Assembly: GCA_009741485.1 (NCBI GenBank)
Contig: CM019236.1
Location: 35,357,458-35,421,457 of the forward strand
DNA length: 64,000 nucleotides
Direction: 5' to 3'
From: Malurus cyaneus samueli
Lineage: Eukaryota > Chordata > Aves > Passeriformes > Maluridae
Shown: one piece after another, positions 24,348-38,106 of the stretch
Layout of the letters: each line of letters starts with the position of its first letter
Position numbering within the stretch: the first letter of the stretch is position 1
Position numbers and translations under genes: made by a program
The notes under the pieces: model-generated
Told to the model about the DNA's origin: nothing
The model's database searches: none
The model's input: only the letters and a program-made list of their open reading frames with translations

Positions 24348-26755
24348 GAACTAAGCTGTACAGAATTTCAAGCTTTTTTGTGTGAGAAAAAGTAGACATA
24401 AAATCAAAGACTTTGATAAAATTGAAAAGTGATCCTATGACAAAAAAATAAAGAAACTGACTGAATCCTTATTTGACTATAAAAATATTTGTTATAAATT
24501 ACACTCCTGTGATATTATTTCTAGACAGAGCAAAAACAAAACAGTGGGCAATGCACAGCAAAACTATTTTTTGCCAAGCTATAAGCATAAGCATGTATTT
24601 TTTATAATGACAAGGGTTTGCCACACAGATATTTTTTACATTTCTCATTATAGCTAAGAAAGAGCCTACTCTCATTACAGATTACTTTAAAATCATTGAA
24701 ATTCCAGTTCACCAACTTTTGCTTTCCCAAGGATGACAGTGTATGAGCACAGCAGAAAATGTTATGGCCATACCTTTGTACAGTTAAAATGGGCTTGACA
24801 AAGATGTTAGCACAATCTACACAAAAGGCATTGCTGACCTGAAAAATCATCTGTCCTGATGTCCCAAAATTCTCTACTCTTTGCTATTTTTAGGGTGAAA
24901 AGTGAAAAAGAGAAGAAGTGTGTCTTTTTTGGACAGATTATTTTTCCAAATAGTTACCATATGACCATACAATCCTTGAACCTGTCCAGTGCAGGGATAT
25001 GGGGTGCAGAGATGTCACACAGTAGGCTATCAATAAGGTGAGACAGGAAAGAGCTTTTAAACTAGTACAGAATGTATTAAATGCACATGTGTTGGAGATT
25101 GATCCTTTTTCACACACCTGCATTCTTGGATTCAGGTCCCAGGTTGGCTTTGCAGAGATTTTTTCTGTTTCCCTGCCAAGCACTTTACCTATGGAAAGAA
25201 CCAATTTCTCAGTCTCATTAACACCAGTCTGCCATTCACAAGTCCACAAGTCCAATGAGTACAACTTTTAAAGTTAAGTTTTAACTTTAAGTTTGGCAGA
25301 GCTTAGAATTTGCAATAATGTACATTCTTGTGATCTAACAAATGACATTTAGAATTTTCACCTACTGCTAAGAAAGCCAGTCTCACTATCTAAACAACCT
25401 GCTCCTATATACCTAATGTGGATTTTGTTTCAGCTTCTGCATTTGTGTCTTCCACCAGGAGCAAGAAGGCAGGTAGATGAGGCAGACTGACCTGGAGACA
25501 TAAAAAACTTATTTCCCTGAAACTGGAATTTTTTTAACCATCTGCTTTCCCTGCACTTTGAGAAGCAGTAGAAAACCCAGCTTTGTCTCTTTCCAACCAT
25601 TATTCACACTCCTATCACAAGAACCTGAACCTCAGGAAAGTGTTCAACACAGACATGTGATCCTCTGAGAATCCTTTCCCCATCAAGCTCATTTTTCTGC
25701 CTTTTTGTCCCTCAGTTTTGGTGCATCTGTGGTGTGAAATTCAACTCTTCTGCCTACCTAGCTCACAGAATACATAAATGACATCCAGAAAAAAAAAAAG
25801 AGCCCAAGTTTCTTCTGCCCTCTAAATCTCATTTGCATTTCAGAGATCCAGTCTTTTAATCAACGAACGACAATGGCATACAGGTTTTACTGCTCTCCAT
25901 GCCTTGATCAGATCATAATGTGGGATCAGCTTTGGACACAGCTGAACAGAAAAAGACCTGTGATGTTCAAAACAAAAATTCTCCCAAGAAACACACAGGG
26001 TTTTTCTAGGAATTCCATCTGCTGCTTGAAAATCTCATTACAGCAAAATGCCTTCCAAAGTACCATTTACAAGCTGTTATCTCTAGTTTATAGTCAGCCC
26101 TAGAAAGAAAACACTGGGTGAACTTTTTTCTTCTTGAATATTTTGTATTTTGATTTTTTCCACTGAAGCAGAAAGCATTAAAAAGCTTTCAACAGATTGA
26201 ACAGTAACGTTCAACAAATTGAATTGCAAAAATTAAAAATAGAATTTAATATCCTTACAACAATAAAACATCAAACATGGTAAAATAAAATAAATTGCAA
26301 TCATTGCATGCAAAAGAAGGTAGAAAAACCTTCTTACAAGTTTCAAATGTAAAGTTTGTATTTTAAAGGTTTCTCAGATTTCTAGAAATCTGGCAACTAT
26401 GTGTAAAATCATAGTATAGGAAAAGCAGAGAAGAGTAGATGCACTGGATCACTCAGTCAGAAAGACTGTGAAATATCCTAACCTTAGCACCCACTACATT
26501 TTCTCAGTGGTGATCAGGAAAATGAGAATGCATTGCACCTCACAGAATCAGTAACTAAGAGAGATATTATTTCTCTATATGGTTATACCTTTGATTTTGA
26601 ACATTATAAAATTCCTTATACATGATTTAGAAAATACATATGTAGCAAAACATACGCCTTCTATTTACCTGGTACTGAATTTGAGCCACATTTGGCGAGT
26701 TCTCCCATTTCTTTCCAAACATTATTCCTAATTTAATGATGGTCTATTATTTAAT

Positions 26756-27735
26756 TGTTCCACAGCCACTGACAGGTTGCCAGGCACACAACAAAGCCTC
26801 TCTTTCACTCCCCACTGCAGTAGACAGACAAAAGAAAGTGCAATGAAGGGTTCACGTGTTGAGATGAGAACTGGGAGAGATCATTCACCATATACCACAC
26901 AGAACAAAACATACTTGGCTTAGGGAAATTAATTAAATTTGCTATTAACAAAATCAGGGCAGATTGAAGAGAAGTGAATTTAATAAACACCTTGCCCCCC
27001 ACCCCTGCCTCCTTCTCAGCTCTACCTCCTCCCTGCAGTGGACAGGAGTCGAGTTAGGGTCAGCTCATCACAAGTTTTTCTCCTACTCCTCGGGGAGAGG
27101 AGTCCTTCGTTGTGGGGTCACTCCCACAGGAGAATGGTTCAAGGACAGGCTGTTCCAGTGGGACTCCCTCAGGAGATCATAGGTCCTACCAGGATCCCTG
27201 CTCAGCGTGGGTTCCTCTCTGCACAGATCTGCAGGTCCTGCCAGGAGCCTGCTCCAAGCGGGCTCCATGGGGTCACAGCCTCCTCTCAGGCATCCTCCTG
27301 CTCCAGTGTGAGTATCCCCCAAGGGGCACAGGTGGATCTCTGCTTGCCATGTTCCTCCATGGGCTGCAGGGCACAGCTGCGTCACCATGGTCTGCCCCAC
27401 AGGCTAAAGGGGAATCTCAGCTCTGCACCTGGAACACCTTCTCACCCTCTTTGTCCACTGACCTTGGACCACAGCATCATTCGTCTCACACATTTTCACT
27501 TCCATGCTCCCTGGTGGCAATTACATCTGTTCAATAATATTTTTTTTCCTTCTTAATGTGTTATCACAGAGGCTTACATCACTCTCCATGGATTGGCCGC
27601 CTAAATCCACTTGTGGATCCATCCTGGAGCCTGCTGGCTTGGACTCCACTGGACATGGGGGAAGGTTGTAGCAGCTACTCACAGAAACCATCGCTGTAGC
27701 CCCCAGCTACCAGAACCTGGCCACATAAACCCAAC
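26756..27735 (-). mobile_element. Nearly full-length ~1 kb avian LTR (copy 1)
   Basis: The sequence follows an abundant avian ERVL-type LTR read in reverse. It runs from 'tgttccacagccactgacag' at the left, through 'actgggagagatcattcacc', 'agggaaattaattaaattt', 'cccccacccctgcctcc', 'gcaggtcctgccaggagcc', 'tccatgggctgcagggcaca' and 'ttggaccacag', to 'ggacatgggggaagg' and 'ccacataaacccaaca' at the right. No ERV body flanks it, so it is a solo LTR. The 27.54-27.66 kb part is scrambled relative to copy 2 and to the family pattern. Open frames of 70-172 codons inside it reflect GC-rich LTR DNA. Confidence 0.85.
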
Positions 27736-29387
27736 AGGGACCCCATACACTAGGTGTGAAATTGCTTTGGTCCACATACAACTCCTGTTTTATAATGTGA
27801 AACAGCTCTGCTGGAAACTCTAGGTATGTCCTGATTGCAGGCTAGGAGGTGACAAATACTGATATTTCCCCACTTAACATCTGATTAGTCAGGCTTCATG
27901 GGGGACAGTGACTTTCACTTCATACGTTCTGTCATACTCAACAGTTTACTTAATGTACCAATACCACACACATTAGCAAAGTACACACCAGGAAAAGCAG
28001 CCTTTCATGCATTACATATGATCAGAAAGCTGGGACCTCATTTCCTAAATGTTCCATTTTATTTTCTAATTGACTATCACAGGAACTCCATGCTGGGTGT
28101 AGGTTCTTTGGTAATTTCACATCTCTCTGGTTCCGTAGCAACGAATAGTAGAGAAGCAGGCACAAGTTCATCAGTATATATCTGACTCAAACGCTTCATT
28201 AATCAGTGCACAGTTTTTGTCCCTCCTGGTAACAAATGGATTAAAGCAGGTAGAACTAACATATTCCCCCGTCAGCCTTTCTGCTATATCTTCACTGCAG
28301 GCTTCATTTCAGATGATTTTGAGAGATTTTTTCCCCCCATTAAACTTTCTTAAGCAGACCTACCAGAGTATATTCAAAATTAACAATTCTTCTATAATGT
28401 GCAGCTCTTGTCAGGCATCATTTCTCTAATAAACTCTCAAAGATACTAGTGGAAGCTTCCATGCTCCTCACTGTATTACACCATGAATACATTGACATTT
28501 CATCCAAGTCAGGTTTCAAAGGCTTCAAAATAGATCAAAGCCTCATTGAAAATGCCTGATTTATTCAGGACAGCTATATAAAATCTGTATTTATTCTCTG
28601 TTTAATCCAGAAAGATAAAAGACACATAGTATTTTATAAGATTAAAAACAGAGAATTTAAAAATCAAAAAAGAAAGATGCTTTCAGGAGAAACCAGAGTT
28701 TTTCTAGCCATGTTCAATACTAAGCAATTAATATCATTGGAGGCAGTCACCGTCCCTTTGGCCTCTGTATTTCAGACTCACAATAAATACAAGTTCTTTT
28801 AAAACACCTTGTCAATATTCCCTCTTAGGGCAGTCTTTTTGACATCATCATCATCATCCTCTGACTACAGAGGATGTGACTAAGGACACATTCTACTAAA
28901 GCTGTTGGAGGCCAGTACATCCATGGAAAGCTTTGCACAAATCCTCACTTCAGCAGGGGCTGAGAGTACTCCACATCTTTTACACTATTTGAACAGTATG
29001 AAATAAGGTTCATAATGAATTCTAGCCTGTACCATGTTCAGGGAAAAGAAAGTGACATTAAACAGAAATTTCTGCCTCCATTGCATCCAACAATACAAAC
29101 TCTCTAAAACTTCAAGACACTACATAGAGCTCCATGCTACTGGCTAACTGAGCTGCTCTGTTACCCCTTTTCATGCACTTCATAGCAAAATCAATAGAAA
29201 CTTCTTTACAAGTAGAAGGATTTTTATTTTTCTTTACAAGCAAATCTGGGGTACTGAAAGCACATATCTTTGTCTTTAAGAATTTTAAAGACAGAATTGA
29301 CACTCTGAAAGAAAACATATGATGCAAGTTAACCATAGTAGAAGTGACTTGGCAAAGGACAAGAAACAAGTTCAAAGTCTTTAAACC
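27736..29387. other. Unannotated right part of copy 1
   Basis: No gene recognised. A (CAT/ATC)n run of about 16 bp lies at 28,843-28,858. Small indels relative to copy 2 become frequent from about 28.2 kb onward. Confidence 0.6.
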
Positions 29388-29418
<31 letters not shown>

Positions 29419-29455
29419 CCTTTTTTTTTTTTTCTTTTTTTTTTTGACCTTTTTT
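29388..29455. repeat. Poly-A tract followed by T runs (copy 1)
   Basis: A run of about 27 A residues, then 'cccc', then two long T runs. The corresponding place in copy 2 (44,381-44,452) has a longer A run and then about 30 bp of ordinary sequence where copy 1 shows T runs, so this copy is probably miscalled near the contig end. Confidence 0.85.
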
Positions 29456-29566
29456 TTCCCCTTTAGATTATGTTATATTTTGATTGGTTATAACATGCAA
29501 GTCCTAAAATGACATCTTATTTTGCTTTTTAAAAGTATTTTCTATAATGAACTACAATCACAGAGG

Positions 29567-29591
29567 NNNNNNNNNNNNNNNNNNNNNNNNN
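29567..29591. other. 25-N assembly gap
   Basis: Exactly 25 N characters, a placeholder size rather than a measured gap. Copy 1 of the 15 kb block ends on its left and copy 2 starts directly on its right. Confidence 1.
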
Positions 29592-32464
29592 CTCTGATGT
29601 CTTTAGATTTACCTTGTGCCCATCATATTTTCTACATAATATAACATATTATTTTCTACATAACATCCATAATATTACCTTGGTATAGGTACCCAGACAG
29701 GAAGGAATGCAATAACTACATTAATTCTTTGAGGAACAGACCAAAATTGGTCTGTTTCTTTAAGAAAACAGATACCTGGTATAATGAGGCTTAGCTAGAG
29801 GAGCTATATATGTGTTTTACCACTTTTAGAAAAGCAATTTTTCTTAGCTGTCTGATTTTATTCCTTTTTTATTTCTTTAAGAAAAGAGGAAGGGAAAGCA
29901 AAGGAGTAAGAATGTGAAAAAGACTCAAAGGCTAATCAACTTCAAGTAATTTTAAAAACTTTGTGTTTTAACAGGAAGTCAGGCAGTTGAGGATTGAAAA
30001 CAATATATATTTACATAGATTCAGACAATCCAATACAAATGAATTGGTAACAATAACCCCCCAACTCAAAAAATTTCAGTCTTAAAAAAAAAAACAATAC
30101 CACTGTTTTTCTCAGAACTCATCAATTTAAAACTTTCATAAGGCAGAAAGCATTTCCATGAACAGACTATATTAGAAAACCTGAGTTTAACAGTAAGACA
30201 GACAGTACCAACAACTTTTCCTTGTCCAATAGTTCAGAGCCAGCTGCAGAAGTGTAGCCCCTCACAAATGGAAAAAAAAAAATCTCTGTGTCTCCCATAT
30301 GTTTAGACATTTAAGAAGCGATTTAGTGGCAGACATTCAAAGGTGGAAGTCAAATGTAAAACAAACACTTTAATGAGCCACTAAATGGAAATTATCCCAA
30401 CTGAAACCAAGGTGAGTTTTGCCATTGCCTTCAGATTTTCATATCAAACCTTCTATTTCTACACTGGCTAAAGAAGATGAACTGATAATTAGCATATAAA
30501 ACATATGATTCAGAAGGGCCCATAAGCAGGGTCTGCACAAAGAGGTTCTCTATCAAATTTTTTAATACCAACATTTATTGCATATAAAAGAGACAATGTA
30601 GTGAATACAGCATGAAGCTGCAGCTAACTTGTCCTCTTATAAAGCATCTTAGATAATGCCATTCTAAAGAACCTACCCATATCCCACTTTTCTCCATACT
30701 AAAATGAATTTTACTAAATTACTCACCATTATTCATATTTTACCCACTGATATATTTTCACGTTTCACTAACAAACTACTCCTACATTCATGATATCCCG
30801 TCACTCCACATCATTGCAAAGCAGTTTGATCAAGTTAGTCAATGCCTTCAGATCTTTCTGTACTACCTGCTTATTGTTCTGACTTCTATTACTTATTCCT
30901 TGCAGTTTCCATTCGATACCATCCTTATGCCTTCACCTTTAATTACATCCTTAATTGCTTTCATTTGATGCAAAATACCACACTACCTTCCACTTGTATT
31001 TAACAGACCTTCTTTAAATTTTGTGGATTGGCTGCTCATCCATGTGCTGAATTTAAAAAAAGTTAACAAGCATTAGCATGTCTATCCAGCTTACCCGACT
31101 TCATTAGCTGCATGAGAAATCTTTCTCCTACTGTTCATCATAAACTGTTTATGTGATGGATTTAACACATTATTCAGCAATGACTGACTTTCCAACCACA
31201 TATAATATTATTCTGGCTTTCATATGAGAAATAAAACATTTCTAAGTATCTCTGTATTTTGACTCAGCAGCTAAAACACAGATTAAACAAACTCTTTGCT
31301 CCAGAAAGCTGAAATATTAAGTCAGTCTAGCCTTAATGATGGCAGACGGAGTTAGGTCATAGAAGTCATGGAAGAGACAACTTTAAAGTTGATTCAGTGG
31401 CAGACCATTCACAATTTCTTCTGCATTCCATCAAAGGATTGGTTTGGCTTCATTTTCCTTAACTCAGGATTTTATTTGCATACGTACAGTGTCTATGTCC
31501 TATGAAATACAAGGTTCAGAAATACAAGCTTATGAACAACTGGTAAGCAGAGTTTATCTAAAATGGTTTTGTTAGAATAGAAAGACCACTCTTCTATTAG
31601 ACTTATAAAATAAATTGTCTATTTTATCTTTCATCACTGTTGGTAAATTATTCCTAAATTCCCTTCCAATTATTTAATTATTGTAGGCTCCATTTGATGC
31701 TATTTTACTAGTCACCTTGTTGCTGACCAGAAGGTGTAATTTTAAACAGTTTATGAAGTTTACTCTGGTCTTCTACTTCCAGTCTTCTTTACTTATTTAA
31801 AAATAGCAAAACAGAAAAGAGCTTTAAAAATGGATTTCTGGAGAGTAGAAGCATCATTAAAAGGAAAAACATGAACCAAAAGAAAGTAATAATCACTTCA
31901 GCAACTTTATCAAGAAAGACTTTCTTTGTAAGAGCCATAATAATGAACTTAAAACTTTATTTACTGAGCTTGGAAAATTATGAATATTTATTCCTAAGAC
32001 GTACTTACGATGTTTTAACAATGACGATCCTAAATGGCTTTCCACAAGGAGAAAAAAAAACCAACTTCATGATATAATCATTTTCTGTATAAGCTTTCAT
32101 AGTGAGCAGGACCCATGATCTCTGAAGTCTGTTATACATTAATGTGAGTTTCATGTGTACCGGCAATTATAATCTATTATAATATATGAATCCATGTCCC
32201 GGTTCAATAACTATTTATGCTAGCATAAGCCCACCTCAAAGCAACATAAAAATTACTTATGGCATTTACTACCAAGAAAAAAGATCTAACAATTAATGCA
32301 ATGCTATTAATTTTTCTATTTTATGCTGTTTAGAACTGTACTCCATTGTTTGTTTTGCTGACAATGGCAGTTTAAGATTTAGAGTATCTGGTTTAATCTC
32401 TTTTCTGTCAATGGTATCTTAGACTTAAGGGACCTATATATTTGTCTAAATCTTGTTATATGCA

Positions 32465-32902
32465 TTCCCCTTCTTCCTGTTACTTAGCACACTTTGGTGG
32501 TACAGCTCAGCTCTCCTGCCAGGTACCTGCCCCTGCAGGCCCTCTCCTGTTTGTTCAGGACACGTTCCCTGCTCCCCAGCTGCAGTGCTTCACAAGCCAC
32601 AGTGTGGAACAAAATGCCTCACCACGGGCTGCACCAGCGGCTGCAGGGGACCCTGTGCCCTGGTGCCAGCGTCACCTTCTCCTTCTTGTCAGACCCTGGT
32701 GCCGGCAGCTCTGCCTCTCTCACATTTTGTTTCATGCTTCTCTGTTAAGAACTGTTTTGCTTTTTCTTAAATAAGGTTTCCCAGAGGCACCAGCATCTTA
32801 GCTGGGTAGGTTCGGTCACATCCTGCAGTGGGGCAGCTGGAGAGAGCTTGCACAAGCTGTGTCCATGCCAATACCATCAGAACCCTGCCACATAAACACC
32901 AT
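32465..32902 (-). mobile_element. GC-rich LTR remnant (copy 2)
   Basis: Identical in layout to the remnant at 17,260-17,697, at offset 15,205. See that entry for the signature blocks. It probably represents the same genomic element counted twice. Confidence 0.65.
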
Positions 32903-33544
32903 ATTTCCACCCCTCACCACTGTAAGCGCATGATTAAGAACTGTTGTTAAAATATACATTCATCAGACAACCTTCATAAACTACAATTACATCATCAACA
33001 ACAAAAAGGTTCCTCATACCAAAATCAAAGCAATATTGTATCAACACTGGCAAAAAGTAGACAATTCACACACATTGGGAAGCTCCACCCCTCCTCTCTT
33101 CACCACTTTACTACAACAAATGCTTCTACACAGACATTGCATCTTTCATCAATATCCAGTCTAAGTGTTGCCCATTACCACTTCCAATTGCAGCCATTAC
33201 CTTGAATTCCTCAAGCTTCCCTTTGAATGTCAAAAAAAAACATGGTAAGTCTTCCCTTGCCTTTCACACATTCCCCTCTCTTTAGGCTGTGGAGACAAAT
33301 AAAAACAAGGTGAAAAGGCTCACAGATAAAGAGGAAAACAGTTTCATAACAAAAGTAAGAGTAGTGTATGTGAGTAAAGCAAGAAGAGGGATTATTTCAC
33401 TAGTTCCCCTGGGCAAACAGGTATCCAGACACTCACTGAAAAGAAGAGACTCAGCACACCTAATGGTTACTTGGAAAATGACCAAACCACAAATGTCTCT
33501 TCTTCCTAATCCTTTGCTTGAGCTTTTATCGACAGGCATGGATT

Positions 33545-33714
33545 CATATAATCATAGAATAATTTAGGTTGGAAAAGACCTTTGAGTCCAAATATAAACC
33601 TAACAGAGCCAAATGCAGCATGAAATCATGTCCCTAAAGGCTAAATCTACATGTATTTTAAATATCTCAGGGATGGTGACTCAGCCATGCCATTTCCTGG
33701 GCATCTTGTTCCAG
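33545..33714 (-). repeat. CR1 LINE 3' fragment (copy 2)
   Basis: Counterpart of 18,340-18,508. Here the tail reads 'catagaataatttaggttgg', which is one base longer than copy 1 and closer to the usual CR1 tail, and the middle reads 'gtattttaaatatctcaggg' where copy 1 has a scrambled version. Confidence 0.85.
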
Positions 33715-34009
33715 GTGTCATGGGTTATCCTATCTGCCAGTTTGGACCAGCTGCCCCAACTGTGCCCCCTCCTGATCTCTTACCCACTCCAAATGTCTCG
33801 ACATTTGAGGGAAGAAGGGGCAGAGAGAGAGAAAGCCTTGTTGTTGTGAAAGCACTGCTCAGCAATAGCCCAAAGATTGGTGCTTCATCAATAATGATGT
33901 CATCGACATTTTAGCCAATGTAAAGCACAGGTTCCAACAGGCTACTATGAAGACAGTTAACTTCATAAGTTAACTTCATAACTTGATCCCAGACAAACCC
34001 AGTTCTGCA
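33715..34009 (-). mobile_element. ERVL-type LTR fragment abutting CR1 (copy 2)
   Basis: Counterpart of 18,509-18,803, at offset 15,206, with the same truncation and the same doubled 'agttaacttcata' motif. Confidence 0.7.
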
Positions 34010-37000
34010 TGCAATTAACAGTCTTGTCATGTATTTTTTTCATTTATTTACCCAGACAGAGTATTTTAGTAAATAAATGAAGGTATTTCTCTGAGGGTAT
34101 TTCAGTTCCAACACAGAAAATTTTTGCTAGAGAGTGAAGCTCTGAAATCATACCAGCACAATTTGCAGAAAAATTTCTCTGCTTGTGGGAATTCAGCTGA
34201 CTAGTCTACAGGGATATAAACAGACTGAAAAACCTTTTTTGAGACATCATGATATAGTGGACAAACCCTCAAATAGGTGTTGATTTAAATGTGAATTTGT
34301 TTGCTGAGGAGGCACCTTCCTTTATAATTCCATTGAGATTCAAGACTAAAGTGATATTACATGTTAAATTGACATGACAACTAACTCATTTATTTTAATC
34401 CAAATTTTTCAGACTTCACCAACCAAAACTGTAGAAAAGGGTGCTAAGTTAAGACTGGAAGCTTAGATGTAGACAGTGCACATTTGGCTCTCAGAATCAA
34501 ATCTCTCAAAAACAAATATCAGAGGAACATATCTAAAATTTTATTTGCAATAAATTACAGCAAACATCCAATTATGATAACATGCCATGACATATATTCA
34601 TCCCCTTTGAGTTAAGATTAAAGACGCCACACAGGAAGCAAAATATTTGTCTAGCCAAATATAAAGTTCTCCTCCCTACATATGGAAGTTTTCTCAGATT
34701 TTGCTGAAACATTTGAAGATCCTACTCTGATTGCTCACAGTTTCTTGCCAAGCCCAACAAAAGGAAAGGGGAATTTTGAATCAGCTAAGTAAATCCTACT
34801 ATATTTCTCAAATTCTTTCTGGGAAGATAAAAGTAATTTATTTGTAGTGCCTCCTTTTTCCAAGGATGTAATTTACACAGTGCTGAATGAAGAGGTAATT
34901 TGATCTGCTAATCACTCTGACTAAAACTATAAAACTCTTAATTGCCTTTCATTTACATATTTATTTCTCATTTTTCTCTGGAAAACATCCATTCTGTTCT
35001 GGTTTTGATGCAGTGGGTTTGTAGATTGACCTACTTCCAATTTTTGTTAATGCTGACACATATTTTATTTTCTTTGGTAAAGAGCAAACAATAATGAAAC
35101 AGGTAATCAGCACAGATGTAGGTCACCAAAAGTGTCCCAGTTTTGTTAGTGTTCTCTGCTAAGAGCAATACAAATTGCTTGGATTTTTAGGTATTCAAAA
35201 ACAAAGAGACAATCCCAACCCTGATCCCAAAATGAATACTACAATCTTTGCCTATGACAACATATGATCCACATTAAAATTCACCACAGTATTCAGAAAT
35301 ATGTTCAGATTTGTTGCATCTAGATATGGTGATGAAGGGCAAAACAGAATTGAAAGAATCAATCAGTACTTAAGTAACTGCTTGCAGTGAAAAAATAATC
35401 TGATATAATTACTTCAGTCTCATGACACTTTTATCCCAATACTGGAGAGCAATTGTTTTAGGAACAAGTAACAGCTTGAAACAGTCAAGGTAGGTAACTA
35501 GATAGGGGCTACTTAGAAGCAAGGAAGAAGGCAAGAAGCAGAAGCAGAAAATAAGGGACAGATGCTGTTAGCCCAATTTGCCTCCAGCACATGCAGACAT
35601 GCCACGCTTTTCTGATTTAACATGCTTTAACCACACCAGGTAGGAAGCTCACACAAACACAAGTTTGTTTTCCTTCATGCTGTATTATGATTTGTTTGAC
35701 TACTAGTAGTAGCAGTTCTCTTCCACCTGCGATGCTCTACACAGTCTTGATAGGAAAAAGCAATGATTTCCAGCTCTACAGTCCTGCAAATCTGAATTCT
35801 TCTACAAGTGTTTTTCAAAAAATCTCATTTAAACACCATATTAAACAGGAAGAGGTGTGGGATTAGCAGCTTGGAAAACTACAGCCAGAGCGATGACACT
35901 TGCCTGACACAGAGAAACCTGAACAGAGAAAAAGAAAATTCAGCTCATTAGTACTCCAGGGATTCTTCCACAAATTCTGTCTCAGCTATGTTAAAAAGAT
36001 GGGAGAGAAATGTTGATCCAGACTGTGCTCATCTTCCAGTAGAATATCTTCTTAAGGTATTTAATTTTAAAAGCTAAAGACAACATTCCTGTGTTAGGAA
36101 TATAAATGATTAAAGAGTTGGTCGGTAAAACTCAAAAGTTCCACATGTATACCCCCCACCCATCATTAATGGGTTTAGATGAAGTTTAGATGCAACAGAT
36201 CTTTTTAGCAGAGCAGCTGACCATTATTAAAACCTATATCAAAATACATGTTCTGAGTCCCAGTCACCTCTTGTCTTCTTGGGTCATTTCATCTCAGGGA
36301 TCTCATTATAGATCTCTTTTGAGAAAGCAGCAATATTAATATTTCAGATACACATTATGTTAATTAAGTAATATTTTCTAGATTGTTTTGAAGTACTACT
36401 TTCAAGTGTATGCAATACCAGCTAACTTAAAAGAGTGATCATACTTACTAATTCTCCTCTACTTTCTCTGAAGTTTAATTGTATTTTATCCCTTATTTTG
36501 TGATGTTAATCAAGCAAGAAAAAACTCATGTACTTTAGAAAGACAACAAAAAAAATATTCTGAGAAAGCATGGTTCATCAAATTTACATAGTCACCTAAA
36601 CCCTGTCTTTAGGATAACAAATATTCTTTCAATTATCAGTCTTGTATACACCACAATTTATTTCTTGAAATAAATTCAAGTGAGGCAGTGAGAATGAGAT
36701 GTACAATTAGCCAAATCAAAGAATATCCATATTTGCATAATATTTTTTTTAATAAAGCAAATACTAAAATAACAGATAAAACTTTGGAATTAATACCTTC
36801 CTTCATTTTAAAACAAATTCTGCAGCACCAAATGATCTGTCATCTTCACTAAATAAATTGGCACACATGATGCTGGCATACTGGCAGAATAAAAGAGGTT
36901 TTGTCCGCAGTCCTTCTCTCAGATATCTTATAATTGAAAGGACATGTATGGTATATTATAATTGAACGTGCATGTATGGGATCTTAAACACATAAGACTA

Positions 37001-37668
37001 ATACAAATTTAGCCAGAGTAAATAACTCCTAATAATTGGATTTTTCCCCTTTTGGCACTGCTTTTAGATTGAAGCTTTTTAGATGCACTAACAAATTTAG
37101 TGGTTTGGGGAAAGAGGGTTTGGGTAGAAGTAAAAATAAAATCAATATGTTTGACCTTTTTTACTGATGACAATTATTGATCAAAGATGAAAATGCCCTT
37201 GATTATTTTATACCTGCAAAAGAGATAGGCAATGCACTCTTGTTTCTCCTGTAGAGCACAATTGTCATTTCCACACTACTCAAATGTATCCACACATCCG
37301 CACAACTCAAAACCAAAATATTTTAAATTTTTTTCTTAGAATAGTAGAGTCGTGCATCTCAGAAGGAGATTGCTGATGGAAAACTCACTCACTCTCCAAC
37401 AACAGAAACATTTGTTGATTACATACTGAGGCATTTTTCATGGAATAAGAGAGGTTAAACTTTCAAAGGAAAAGTGACAGGTTTTCAGTTCAGATGAGCA
37501 AGTTCCAGTCCTTTTAGAAGATCAAGTCTTTAATATTCTTCCACTCCTCTCTGGCAATGCAAGAATGGTATCTCGTATTAAACTAATGCCTTTAAACTGT
37601 CTTAAAGGCTGCCTCAAATCAAATTCAGAGCCAGTTCTAGTAGAGTCCAGACACAAAATAATTCAGTG

Positions 37669-38106
37669 ACAGAATCTTAGAATTATAGGATAGTTTGGTT
37701 TGGAAGGAATCTTAGAATTATAGGATAGTTTGGTTTAATGACTGTCTAGTTAAAACTCATGTTCGTGGGCAGGAACAACTTGCACCAGACCAGGCTGTTC
37801 AAATCCCCACCCAATCCAGCCAACAACGTTTCCAGGGATAAGGCATCCACAGTTTCTCTGGGCAATTTGTGCCAGTGTCTCATCACCCTCCTATTAAAGA
37901 ATTCTTCCTAATATTTATTCTAGACCTACTATCTTTCAGTCTAAAGCCACAACCTCCTGCCCTACCATTACATGAACCTCTCCAGGTTCATCTCTTTAGG
38001 TGCTGATAGGTTGCTGTAAGGTCTCCACAGAGCCTTCTCCAGGCTGAACAACACCATGTCTCTGAGCCCATCTTCACAGGAGAGGTACTCCAGCCTTCTG
38101 ATCATC
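37669..38106 (-). repeat. CR1 LINE fragment, ~430 bp (copy 2)
   Basis: Counterpart of 22,461-22,893. At its tail end the motif 'gaattataggatagtttggt' occurs twice cleanly, whereas copy 1 has a divergent first instance. Two further single-base differences ('cacagtttctctggg' and 'caacaccatgtctc') bring this copy closer to the usual CR1 sequence. Confidence 0.92.

Larger units (their letters stand above)
22894..26755. other. Unannotated interior of duplicated block
   Basis: No gene or repeat family recognised. It contains a tandem pair of AP-1-like motifs (23,481-23,551) and a 215-bp segment (24,133-24,347) absent from copy 2; both are described separately. Overlapping sense and antisense frames of 77-108 codons around 24.9-25.3 kb show no family signature. 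Confidence 0.6.
14394..29566 (+). repeat. Copy 1 of ~15 kb direct duplication (probable assembly artefact)
   Basis: The block recurs in the same orientation at 29,592-44,554. The coordinate offset is 15,198 at the left end, 15,205 through 16.8-18.3 kb, 15,206 to about 21.5 kb, 15,212 near 23 kb, and about 15,000 after a 215-bp segment (24,133-24,347) that only this copy has. Long stretches are identical. Differences rise sharply in the last 2.5 kb, next to the N gap. There the LTR portion at about 27.55-27.65 kb fits the expected LTR family worse than copy 2 does, and the poly-A region is followed by garbled T runs that copy 2 lacks. This looks like a low-quality contig end. Confidence 0.97.

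Noticed and set aside
24859..25271. Overlapping + and - frames of 60-108 codons conserved between the two copies
   Set aside because: Identity between copies only reflects the duplication; no family resemblance.
27038..27556. 172-codon + strand frame and its overlapping companions
   Set aside because: They lie wholly within a GC-rich LTR, occur in several frames and on both strands, and change frame between the two block copies.
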